Positions 1 to 6,556 of a stretch of DNA of 11,129 nucleotides are shown here, one piece after another. The first letter of the stretch is position 1, and each line of letters starts with the position of its first letter. This DNA comes from Bacteroidia bacterium (lineage in GTDB: Bacteria; Bacteroidota; Bacteroidia; JABEUT01). The notes under the pieces were generated by a model. The model was not told the origin of the DNA. It saw only the letters and a program-made list of their open reading frames with translations, and did no database searches. The stretch lies in the NCBI GenBank assembly GCA_013044305.1, contig JABEUT010000158.1, forward strand, positions 1 to 11,129. The letters are read 5' to 3'. A program made the translations under genes and the position numbers.

Positions 1-1979
1 ATGATGTCGATTTTCCGCTCTGCCAGTTTTTTCATTATCTCCTTTTTCTGCGATGCGGTACGGAACCTGTTCAGGTAATCTATGGTGCAGGGGAACCCTT
101 TGAGTCTGTCGCTGAAGGTGTGGTAGTGCTGCAGGGCGAGTATGGTGGTGGGGGCAAGCACGGCAACCTGTTTATTGTCGGCCACCGCCTTAAATGCCGC
201 GCGGATGGCTATCTCTGTTTTACCGAAGCCCACGTCGCCGCATATAAGCCTGTCCATGGGGTGAGGCGATTCCATATCTTTTTTTACATCGGCAGTGGCT
301 TTAACCTGGTCGGCGGTATCTTCGTATATGAAGGAAGCTTCCAGTTCGGTCTGCATGAAGGTGTCGGGCGAAAAGGCGAACCCCGGGAGCGCCTTTCTTC
401 GTGCATACAGTTTCACCAGGTCGAAGGCCATCAGTTTGAGCCTTCCTCTGGTCTTCTGCTTCATGGTTTTCCACGATGCGGAGCCCAGTTTGTCGAGTTT
501 GGGCACGTGGCTCTCCTTGCCTGTGTAGCGCATTACGCGGTGCAGGGAGTGGATGCTTACATAGAGCAGGTCGTTGTCCTTGTACATGATCCGCATGGCC
601 TCCTGCCTGTTGCCGTTCACCTCTATCTTTTCAAGGCCTGCGAAACGCCCGATGCCGTGGTCCACGTGCGTAACGTAGTCGCCCGGTTTCAGGTCGCGCA
701 GTTCGCGTATGGTGAGCGCTTCCTTGCTTTTGTAAAATTTGTCCTGCAGCTTGTAGCGGTGGTAGCGCCCGAAGATACCGTGATCGGTATAAACGGAAAT
801 CTTTATATCGCGGTCGGTGAAACCCTCGTGCACCGAGAGAGATACCGGCAGCAGGGCTTCTTCCAGTTCAAAATGGTGCTCCGATTTTAATTTCACTTCG
901 GCAAAGATGTCCTGCAGGCGCTTAACCTGCTGACGGGTGTCGGTGAAGATAAAATTGCGGTACCCGTTCTTTATGCTTTGATTCAGTTCGTCGAAGAAGA
1001 GCTGGAAATTTTTTCCGAACGATTTCTGGGGTACGGTGTTGAAAACGAGCGACTGTGTAACCTGCGCCGGCGGCAACCCCCAAACGATGCGCTTCATCTT
1101 TGAGCTCTCTTCTTCAAAGGTACGGGCGTCGAGGAAATTCCGTCCGGGTGTTTCGCTTTCGGCCCGGAGCCTGTCGCTTTCCCCGGCTATGGCCCCAGGA
1201 GCCAGGGCGGCGTCTTTTATCCAAAGCGTGGTTTCGGCAGCCGATGCCAGATAGGCGAGGAAACTCTGTGCGGAGCGCTCCAGGGTTTCAATGTGTATGG
1301 AGGGGGTTACCGATACGGAATCAAGTGTTGCTATGGAAAGCTGCGTAATGGCATCGAAGGTGCGGATGGACTCCACCTTGTCGCCGGAAAATTCAATACG
1401 GTATGGGTTGTCGTTGGAGAATGAAAAAATATCGAGTATGCCTCCCCTGCGCGAATACTGCCCCGGTTCGTTTACAAAATCGGTTCTGGCAAAGCGGTAC
1501 TGGGCAAGCAGTTCGGCAACAAATTCCATGGAAAGGCTGTCGCCGGTTGAAAAGGTAAGTGTGCTGTCGTCAATGGCTTTGCGGGCCGGCACCAACTCGC
1601 ACAGGGCTTGCGCTGCGGTTACAATAATGGCTCCTTTGCCGCTGCCTGCGGCGCGCAGTACTTCAGTCTTTCCGAGCAGAATGGGGTTAAGGCTGTCTTT
1701 AGAATGCCTCTCGCTGCCGGCAGGGTAATAGAGCACGCCCTTGCCCTGCAGCAGGTTTTCCAGATCGTTGTAAAAATAAATGGCTTCTTCGGTGGAATTG
1801 AGTACAAAAAGGTGGTTTCCGCCGGCATCGGTAAGCACACTTGCCGCAATAAATGCCGGAGCCGATCCGCATAGCTTTTCCAGGCCTATGGTGGATGTCT
1901 CCCGGCTCCGGAGGGCGCGGGCTAAGGCCTTCACGTTTTCGTGCTGCCTAAAGTAATCCAGTATGGCTGACTCGGAAAT
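1..1979 (-). CDS. mfd: Transcription-repair coupling factor Mfd (N-terminal part, runs off the left edge)
   Basis: Mfd is a DNA translocase that removes stalled RNA polymerase from DNA lesions and recruits UvrA for nucleotide excision repair. The minus-strand frame is open for about 659 residues. In order it shows: a UvrB-like N-terminal region (with LCGSAPAF near residue 40 and the SRRGGILDIFSF block typical of UvrB/Mfd); the CarD-like RNA-polymerase-interacting domain from about residue 425 (PGDYVTHVDHGIGRFAGLEK); the Q-motif-like FIYEDTADQ near 555; and the Walker A block MDRLICGDVGFGKTE, with GDVGFGKT at about 581-588. Helicase motif Ia (APTTILALQH) follows, and the DEEQ box and the rest lie outside the window. 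The frame has an in-frame TAA at 1986-1988 and no ATG nearby, so the start was set at ATT 1977-1979. This keeps the conserved N-terminus SESAILDYFRQHENVKAL. GTG at 1932-1934 is the first conventional start, but it would delete about 15 residues that resemble family N-termini. Identity is near certain; the start is not. Confidence 0.95.
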   Translation of the reverse strand, partial: MSESAILDYFRQHENVKALARALRSRETSTIGLEKLCGSAPAFIAASVLTDAGGNHLFVLNSTEEAIYFYNDLENLLQGKGVLYYPAGSERHSKDSLNPILLGKTEVLRAAGSGKGAIIVTAAQALCELVPARKAIDDSTLTFSTGDSLSMEFVAELLAQYRFARTDFVNEPGQYSRRGGILDIFSFSNDNPYRIEFSGDKVESIRTFDAITQLSIATLDSVSVTPSIHIETLERSAQSFLAYLASAAETTLWIKDAALAPGAIAGESDRLRAESETPGRNFLDARTFEEESSKMKRIVWGLPPAQVTQSLVFNTVPQKSFGKNFQLFFDELNQSIKNGYRNFIFTDTRQQVKRLQDIFAEVKLKSEHHFELEEALLPVSLSVHEGFTDRDIKISVYTDHGIFGRYHRYKLQDKFYKSKEALTIRELRDLKPGDYVTHVDHGIGRFAGLEKIEVNGNRQEAMRIMYKDNDLLYVSIHSLHRVMRYTGKESHVPKLDKLGSASWKTMKQKTRGRLKLMAFDLVKLYARRKALPGFAFSPDTFMQTELEASFIYEDTADQVKATADVKKDMESPHPMDRLICGDVGFGKTEIAIRAAFKAVADNKQVAVLAPTTILALQHYHTFSDRLKGFPCTIDYLNRFRTASQKKEIMKKLAERKIDI

Positions 1980-1992
1980 CAGAAATTACAGT

Positions 1993-2018
1993 TTTGCCAA
2001 AGGCCTGCCTTTGGTAAA
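1993..2018 (-). promoter_or_regulatory. Hairpin in the mfd leader, just upstream of its start
   Basis: CCAAAGGC (1997-2004) and GCCTTTGG (2007-2014) are perfect inverted repeats around a two-base loop. After one mismatched position (1996/2015) another 3 bp pair (1993-1995 with 2016-2018). The element lies about 15-40 bases upstream of the presumed mfd start and downstream of its promoter, so it should be in the mRNA leader. It has no T-run after it on the minus strand, so it is not a classic terminator. A role in translation or mRNA stability is inference. Confidence 0.45.
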
Positions 2019-2046
2019 TTTGAAAAAAAATATGTGAAGCCGGCAT

Positions 2047-2078
2047 CAAAGATAGGGAAGAAAGGCAGGCGCGCCAAA
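2047..2078 (-). promoter_or_regulatory. Bacteroidota-type promoter of mfd
   Basis: On the minus strand TTTG (2078-2075) is followed after 20 bases by TATCTTTG (2054-2047). This matches the Bacteroidota primary-sigma pattern TTTG-(19-21)-TAnnTTTG exactly. Transcription would start near 2043, giving a leader of roughly 64 nt before the ATT at 1979. This placement also argues against the ATG at 2046 as a start, because it would lie at or before the transcription start. Confidence 0.7.
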
Positions 2079-2105
2079 ACCTCTTTAAAGTTTTAGAAAA
2101 TGCTT

Positions 2106-2124
2106 AAAAAGCGGGCTCCGCCTA
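2106..2124 (-). terminator. Intrinsic terminator of the DUF2795 gene
   Basis: Reading the minus strand from the stop codon TAG, the sequence AGGCGG-AGC-CCGCTT folds into a 6-bp stem (one G-U pair) with a 3-nt loop and is followed by a run of five T (2110-2106). The stem begins inside the stop codon itself. It is short but GC-rich with a U tract, as expected of an intrinsic terminator, and it separates this gene from mfd, which has its own promoter about 30 bases further on. Confidence 0.6.
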
Positions 2125-2343
2125 ATACTCGTCCTCGTTAAAAAGGAAATCCTCTTTGGTGGGATAATCGGGCCATATCTCTTCTATGCTTTCAAAAACT
2201 TCCTCCTCATCCTCAATTTCCTGAAGATTTTCAACAACTTCTATCGGGGCGCCGGAACGGATAGCGTAATCTATTAGTTCACTTTTTGTGGCAGGCCAGG
2301 GGGCATCTTCCAAGTATGATGCTAGTTCTAATGTCCAATACAT
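2122..2343 (-). CDS. Small acidic DUF2795 protein
   Basis: A 73-residue protein starting MYWTLELASYLEDAPWPATKSELIDYAIRSGAP. The pattern of a short helix, 'PATKSELIDYA', then a helix with 'GAPIEVVENLQEI' matches the DUF2795 family, small proteins of unknown function with a helical, HTH-like look. The last ~35 residues are strongly acidic (EIEDEEEVFESIEEIWPDYPTKEDFLFNEDEY), and similar EEIWPDYPTKEDF tails occur in Bacteroidota homologues as I recall them. The ATG at 2343 lies about 22 bases from the predicted transcription start of a near-consensus promoter, and a terminator follows immediately, so it is likely monocistronic. The charge argues against direct DNA binding by the tail; a protein-protein role is only a guess. 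Confidence 0.85.
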   Translation of the reverse strand: MYWTLELASYLEDAPWPATKSELIDYAIRSGAPIEVVENLQEIEDEEEVFESIEEIWPDYPTKEDFLFNEDEY

Positions 2344-2368
2344 TTGGGTTAAACCTTTATATTTTCCG

Positions 2369-2402
2369 CAAAAGTAGAATTTTTGGTATCATATCCAACA
2401 AA
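2369..2402 (-). promoter_or_regulatory. Bacteroidota-type promoter of the DUF2795 gene
   Basis: On the minus strand TACTTTTG (2376-2369) is a perfect TAnnTTTG -7 element. TTTGTTG (2402-2396) lies upstream with a 19-base spacer to its second TTG, or 22 bases from the first TTTG. Transcription would begin near 2365, leaving a ~22-nt leader before ATG 2343. Confidence 0.7.
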
Positions 2403-2426
2403 GAAAGCTGGAAATGTTAAAAACAG

Positions 2427-2457
2427 GTTATCAACAATTTGAAAAATTGTAAATAAC
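2427..2457. promoter_or_regulatory. 31-bp interrupted palindrome in the divergent intergenic region
   Basis: GTTAT (2427-2431) and ATAAC (2453-2457) flank ACAATTT (2434-2440) and AAATTGT (2444-2450), with two mismatched bases between arms and a GAA centre. Twelve of fourteen arm positions pair. It sits between two divergent transcription units and upstream of both promoters, so a terminator role is unlikely and an operator-like protein-binding site is the more natural reading. The binding protein is unknown. Confidence 0.4.
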
Positions 2458-2471
2458 GGCTCATTATTTGA

Positions 2472-2514
2472 ATTTAATATGTTAAAAAGTGCATTTAATG
2501 TGTTAAAATATGGC
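2472..2514. repeat. Imperfect 21-bp tandem repeat with GTTAAA motifs
   Basis: ATTTAATATGTTAAAA starts at 2472 and ATTTAATGTGTTAAAA at 2493, differing at one of 16 positions, with a period of 21 bases (two helical turns). GTTAAA/TTTAAC recurs at 2348, 2416, 2481, 2502, 2544 and 2554. The rest of the gene-free stretch 2344-2789 is AT-rich and shows only the promoters and dyads described here, plus weaker spaced inverted repeats at 2614-2703. No convincing ORF or RNA gene is present. Confidence 0.4.
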
Positions 2515-2742
2515 TATAAAGTGCGTTTCTGCCAAAATTAGCATTTAACGATATTTAACAAATTAATAAAATAAGTATGCTGAAAAGTAAAAATTACACG
2601 AACATATAGTAACCCATTATTACCTGTGAGGCCTGCAGGGGCACATAATTTTGAAAAGACTGTAGTGGATCATTTTGAATAATGGTTTATTCTGCCCCAC
2701 TGCCGAAAAGCCTGTAAATGCTAAATGATAGGGAGCTTTTCG

Positions 2743-2750
2743 TAATTTTG
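2743..2750 (+). promoter_or_regulatory. -7 promoter element for the oxidase-DUF502-glycosyltransferase operon
   Basis: TAATTTTG at 2743-2750 matches TAnnTTTG perfectly. No clear TTTG is present about 19-21 bases upstream, so the -33 half is weak or degenerate. It would place the transcript start near 2754, with a leader of about 36 nt before ATG 2790. A second identical element TAATTTTG lies at 2646-2653 and could be an alternative start point. Confidence 0.5.
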
Positions 2751-2789
2751 TGGCGCCGCAAAATACATTGCCCCAAGCGGGAAAGAAAT

Positions 2790-4214
2790 ATGAACTACGG
2801 AAAGCTTACACCTTCAATACTGGAATCGCTGAAGCAAATTGCAGGCGCCGGTTTTGTATTTACCGACCCTGAAACGATGCGGCAATACGGGCACGATGAA
2901 ACGGAGGATCTTAATTTCCCGCCCCATGCAGTAGTTAAGCCACGTACCGCGGAAGAAATATCGGCGGTGCTTAAGCTGTGCAACCGTGAAAAAATACCCG
3001 TAACGCCCCGGGGAGCCGGAACAGGATTAAGCGGCGGTGCATTGCCCGTGTACGGAGGCGTACTGCTTTCAATGGAAAGGTTCAACACTATCCTTAATAT
3101 AGACGAAAACAATTTGCAGGCAACGGTGGAACCGGGTGTAATCAACGAGGTATTCGGCAATGCGGCAGCCGCCAGAGGTTTATACTACCCGCCCGATCCG
3201 GCAAGTAAAGGCAGCTGCTTTCTGGGTGGCAATATTGCCGAAAATTCCGGAGGTCCTAAGGCGGTAAAGTATGGCGTTACAAAAGACTATGTGCTTAACC
3301 TTGAAGTGGTGCTGCCCACAGGCGAAATAATTTGGACCGGAGCCAATGTACTTAAAAACTCTACCGGGTATAATCTCACACAACTGATGACAGGCAGCGA
3401 GGGCACCCTTGGCATCATCACCAAAATAGTCTTCCGTCTTACTTCCCTGCCAAAACAGAACATGCTTATGCTGGTGCCATTCCACTCGGCCCTGGAAGCA
3501 TGCGAAGCTGTTTCCTCCATCTTTAAGGCGGGAGTAACCCCGTCGGCACTGGAGTTTTTGGAAAAAGACGCTATTGACTGGGCCATGAAATACGCCGATA
3601 CCTCTATGGTAAACAAACAGCTTTTGGAGATAAGCCGCCGGAACGACATAGAAGCCCACCTGCTCATTGAGGTGGATGGCAACGACGCGGAAGTGCTGAT
3701 AAAGGATTGCGAAAGGATAGCCGGTGTAATTGATAGGTTTAAAACCGCCGACACCCTGTTTGCCGATACAGCCGAACAAAAGAACGCCTTATGGAAGATG
3801 CGCAGAAGCGTGGGCGAGGCGGTAAAGTCGCACTCGGTGTATAAGGAAGAGGACACGGTGGTGCCCCGTGCCGAGCTGCCCAAACTGCTTGCCGGAGTAA
3901 AAGAGCTGGGCAGGCGATACGGATTCCATTCTGTTTGCTACGGCCATGCCGGCGACGGCAATCTGCACGTAAATATTATAAAAGCGGGCATGAGCGATGA
4001 AGACTGGAAGAACAGGATTCCGCTTGCCATACGCGAAATATTCATACTATGCGTTAGCCTGCATGTCACCATTTCGGGCGAACACGGCATAGGATGGGTG
4101 CAAAAAGATTATATGGATATAGCCTTTCCGGAAATAACGCGCTCGATACAAAAACAAATCAAGGCAGTTTTTGATCCCAACGGAATACTAAACCCGGGTA
4201 AGATCTGGTCATGA
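2790..4214 (+). CDS. GlcD-type FAD-linked 2-hydroxyacid oxidase/dehydrogenase
   Basis: A 474-residue flavoprotein of the VAO/GlcD family, oxidising a 2-hydroxy acid such as glycolate or D-lactate. The N-terminal FAD-binding domain includes the phosphate-binding loop RGAGTGLSGG (74-83), the block YPPDPASKGSCFLGGNIAENSGGPKAVKYG (about 133-162) and GSEGTLGIITK (202-212). The C-terminal FAD-oxidase domain carries HAGDGNLH (386-393) and SGEHGIG (429-435), which in D-2-hydroxyglutarate/D-lactate dehydrogenases supply His, His and Glu metal ligands; the chain ends ILNPGKIW. Length fits a single-chain member; no GlcE or GlcF partner is visible. The frame can be extended to ATG 2718, but the -7 box at 2743-2750 and family N-termini favour ATG 2790, preceded by a purine-rich GGGAAAG. 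The usual GGT before SGEHG is HVT here. Its stop overlaps the next start in ATGA. The exact substrate cannot be told from sequence. Confidence 0.92.
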   Translation: MNYGKLTPSILESLKQIAGAGFVFTDPETMRQYGHDETEDLNFPPHAVVKPRTAEEISAVLKLCNREKIPVTPRGAGTGLSGGALPVYGGVLLSMERFNTILNIDENNLQATVEPGVINEVFGNAAAARGLYYPPDPASKGSCFLGGNIAENSGGPKAVKYGVTKDYVLNLEVVLPTGEIIWTGANVLKNSTGYNLTQLMTGSEGTLGIITKIVFRLTSLPKQNMLMLVPFHSALEACEAVSSIFKAGVTPSALEFLEKDAIDWAMKYADTSMVNKQLLEISRRNDIEAHLLIEVDGNDAEVLIKDCERIAGVIDRFKTADTLFADTAEQKNALWKMRRSVGEAVKSHSVYKEEDTVVPRAELPKLLAGVKELGRRYGFHSVCYGHAGDGNLHVNIIKAGMSDEDWKNRIPLAIREIFILCVSLHVTISGEHGIGWVQKDYMDIAFPEITRSIQKQIKAVFDPNGILNPGKIWS

Positions 4215-4864
4215 AGAAACTATTTTCATCGCACGGGTTCAAGAATTTTATCGGGCATTTTGTCGAAGGGCTTCTTGTAATTGCGCCTTTTGCAATTACT
4301 GTGGGAGTGATATTTAAAATAATGGGCATGCTAAGCTCTACGCTTGGCTTTATACCCAAAATAGTTAATCCGCTGATCGACCCGCTTATCATTATAGCCG
4401 CCTGCATAGTTATAATTTATCTCACCGGCAGGCTTTCATCATCCATATTGTTTACGCCCATGTACTCGCGTTTTGAAAAGGATCTTGAAAAGGTGCCACT
4501 GGTGCGGCAGCTCTATTCGGCGGTGAAAGACCTGCTGAACGCCTTTATGGGGAGCAAGCGGAAATTCAACCGTCCGGTGCTTGTTACCCTCGATAAGGTG
4601 AACAACATAAAGCAGATAGGCTTCATTACGCAGGAAGACCTTACGGATATAACCGCCGATAAGGATATGATAGCCGTTTATCTTCCTTTCTCCTATGGCT
4701 TCAACGGCAAATTGCTTATTGTGCCACGTGAGAGCGTTTCGCCCATAAAGGCCTCTTCGGCGCAGATGATGAAATTTGTGGTTTCGGGCGGCGTTACCGG
4801 TTTGAAGGAGGACGGGGAGCCGGAAAGTAAAAAAACAAATACGGATGAGGGAAAAGAAATCTGA
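4211..4864 (+). CDS. DUF502 family inner-membrane protein
   Basis: A 217-residue protein with two membrane helices, about residues 14-38 (GHFVEGLLVIAPFAITVGVIFKI) and 56-80 (IDPLIIIAACIVIIYLTGRL), followed by a soluble domain. The stretch KVPLVRQLYSAVKDLLNAF (94-112), the PVLVTL strand near 122, YLPFSYGFNGKLLIVP (157-172) and FVVSGGVTG (189-197) are the recognisable blocks of the DUF502 family, which is widespread and uncharacterised. The C-terminal 20 residues are charged and probably disordered. The ATG lies inside the ATGA overlap with the oxidase stop, and the 3' end overlaps the glycosyltransferase by 20 bases, so translation of the three genes is probably coupled. Function is unknown; membrane location is well supported. 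Confidence 0.88.
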   Translation: MKKLFSSHGFKNFIGHFVEGLLVIAPFAITVGVIFKIMGMLSSTLGFIPKIVNPLIDPLIIIAACIVIIYLTGRLSSSILFTPMYSRFEKDLEKVPLVRQLYSAVKDLLNAFMGSKRKFNRPVLVTLDKVNNIKQIGFITQEDLTDITADKDMIAVYLPFSYGFNGKLLIVPRESVSPIKASSAQMMKFVVSGGVTGLKEDGEPESKKTNTDEGKEI

Positions 4865-6509
4865 TCCCATACCATTATTGCTGATTGTTGCAGGAGCAGT
4901 ATTGTTCCTGCCTTTTCTGGGCAGGGTTCATCTGTTCGACTGGGATGAGATAAACTTTGCCGAATGCGCCCGCGAAATGGTTACGGCCAAACAATATCTG
5001 CTTGTAACGCTCAACTATTTGCCTTTTTGGGAAAAACCCCCGCTGTTCATCTGGATGCAGGCCTTGAGCATGAAGCTGTTCGGGATTGGCGATTATGCGG
5101 CGCGCCTGCCTAATGCACTCTGCGGCATAGTTACGCTGCTTATGCTTTACCATGCGGGAAAGTCAATTGTGGACAGGAGCTTTGGCATTTTTTGGGTGCT
5201 GGCTTATGCCGGATCTATCCTGCCTTTCTTTTATTTTAAATCAGGGATAATTGACCCCTGGTTCAATCTCTTTATTTTTTCTTCCATCTATTTTTTTGTT
5301 GTTTATAAACTGAAGCAGGACAAAGTAATGCCGGGCAGAGCGCTCAAATGGCTATTGTTATCTGCTGCCTTCCTTGGTTTTGCCACTCTGACAAAAGGGC
5401 CTGTCGCCATACTTATTTTTTCCCTTACAGCTTTGGTATATAATTTTGTTGCAAAAGGCAAAAGACAGTACAATTTGGGTCATATCGGAATTTTTTTCGT
5501 CGTTTTGACGCTCACAGGCTGCTCCTGGTTTATTACAGAGATAGCTACCGGACATGAGAATATAATAATAGAGTTCATACAATATCAGATCCGGTTATTT
5601 AAAACCGACGATGCAGGACACGGAGGCCCTTTTTACTATCATTTTATAGTGCTGCTCTTCGGCTGCTTTCCTGCATCTGTTCTGGCCATACAGGGTATGG
5701 TGATTAAAAAGGGCAGCGATGGCAAACTTATAGAAACAAGCCGCTGGATGGCCATTCTTTTTTGGGTTGTGATTATCCTGTTTTCCATAGTTAAAACCAA
5801 GATCATCCACTATTCTTCTCTCTGCTACTACCCCTTATCATTTTTTGCCGCATTTGCTTTGTATCAGATTAAATTGAAACAGTCGGACTGGAAAAAATGG
5901 TTAACCGCGGCGATAATGAGCATCGGCATACTTATAGGTTCTGCAATGGTTCTGATGCCCGTTGCAGGCATGAATACGGCATGGATAATAAAGAGCGGGA
6001 TATTAAAAGATCCCTTTGCAGCAGATAACCTTTTGGCTGATGTGCACTGGTCATATACATATTGCCTCATCGGATTATTTTTTACCGCCGGCATCATAAT
6101 TGCGCCATTGCTGTTTCGGCGCGGGCTTTTTAGTGCGGGCATTATAACACTTTTCGGAACAACCATTATTTCCACTTACGCCATGCTTTTCTTTTTCGTG
6201 CCAAAGATAGAGCAGTACACCCAGCAGGCTGCGGTTGAGTTTTACGAAGGCTTGCAGGGGAAAAACGTTTACGTGGCCACTTTGGGATATAAGAGCTATG
6301 CACAATATTATTATGCACGCACACAACCCGGTCAAAACGTAAGCGACTCGCTTACAGGCCGGCTGCTGGATGGTAAAACTGACAAGCAGGCATATTTTTC
6401 ATGCAAGGTGGATGTTGCCGCCGATTATAAAAAAGATCATCCCCTGATAAAGGAATTGTACCGCAAAAACGGTTTTGTCTTCTTTTTAAGGGAGCCTGAT
6501 GCAAACTGA
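4845..6509 (+). CDS. ArnT/PMT-like (GT39-type) membrane glycosyltransferase
   Basis: A 554-residue polytopic protein that probably transfers a sugar from a polyprenyl-phosphate donor to lipid, glycan or protein on the outer face of the inner membrane. The first periplasmic loop has FDWDEINFAECAREM (31-45), whose Asp/Glu pair is the hallmark catalytic region of ArnT/PMT enzymes, and FWEKPPLFIWMQALSMKLFG (61-80), the conserved Lys-Pro-Pro segment. About ten or more hydrophobic segments follow (for example 9-25, 93-105, 115-130, 139-154, 169-199, 212-229, 265-284, 302-317, 353-373, 403-421, 430-452). After residue 455 comes a soluble domain of ~100 residues, presumably periplasmic. Length is close to ArnT (~550). 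The start ATG lies in the last 20 bases of the DUF502 gene. It is the last gene of the operon. No lipid A genes are nearby, so I do not assign the ArnT substrate. Confidence 0.85.
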   Translation: MREKKSDPIPLLLIVAGAVLFLPFLGRVHLFDWDEINFAECAREMVTAKQYLLVTLNYLPFWEKPPLFIWMQALSMKLFGIGDYAARLPNALCGIVTLLMLYHAGKSIVDRSFGIFWVLAYAGSILPFFYFKSGIIDPWFNLFIFSSIYFFVVYKLKQDKVMPGRALKWLLLSAAFLGFATLTKGPVAILIFSLTALVYNFVAKGKRQYNLGHIGIFFVVLTLTGCSWFITEIATGHENIIIEFIQYQIRLFKTDDAGHGGPFYYHFIVLLFGCFPASVLAIQGMVIKKGSDGKLIETSRWMAILFWVVIILFSIVKTKIIHYSSLCYYPLSFFAAFALYQIKLKQSDWKKWLTAAIMSIGILIGSAMVLMPVAGMNTAWIIKSGILKDPFAADNLLADVHWSYTYCLIGLFFTAGIIIAPLLFRRGLFSAGIITLFGTTIISTYAMLFFFVPKIEQYTQQAAVEFYEGLQGKNVYVATLGYKSYAQYYYARTQPGQNVSDSLTGRLLDGKTDKQAYFSCKVDVAADYKKDHPLIKELYRKNGFVFFLREPDAN

Positions 6510-6556
6510 TTAAACTCGGGCGGGAGAGCACTTTTACGGGGCGGTATCAATAAACC
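6510..6556. other. Convergent intergenic gap without a visible terminator
   Basis: Only 47 bases separate the stop of the plus-strand glycosyltransferase from the stop of the minus-strand AsmA-like gene. I see no GC-rich hairpin followed by a T-run on either strand, so the two transcripts may read into each other or end by another mechanism. Confidence 0.5.

Noticed and set aside
120..890. Plus-strand open frame of 256 codons
   Set aside because: It is antisense to mfd, whose minus-strand frame contains unmistakable Mfd motifs; the plus-strand translation resembles no protein family.
1950..2046. ATG at 2046 opening a 32-codon minus-strand frame upstream of mfd
   Set aside because: It is out of frame with mfd, its translation is not conserved-looking, and the ATG directly abuts the -7 promoter box so it is probably not transcribed.
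2069..2076. GGCGCGCC palindrome in the mfd promoter spacer
   Set aside because: An 8-bp palindrome lying between the -33 and -7 elements; nothing else supports it as an operator.
2428..2436. TTATCAACA, one mismatch from a DnaA box, in an AT-rich region
   Set aside because: It is a single copy, is part of the dyad, and no dnaA, dnaN or other origin-associated gene or further boxes are nearby, so an origin is not supported.
3180..3883. Long minus-strand open frames opposite the oxidase gene
   Set aside because: They lie antisense to a clear FAD-oxidase coding sequence and their translations show no domain or promoter.
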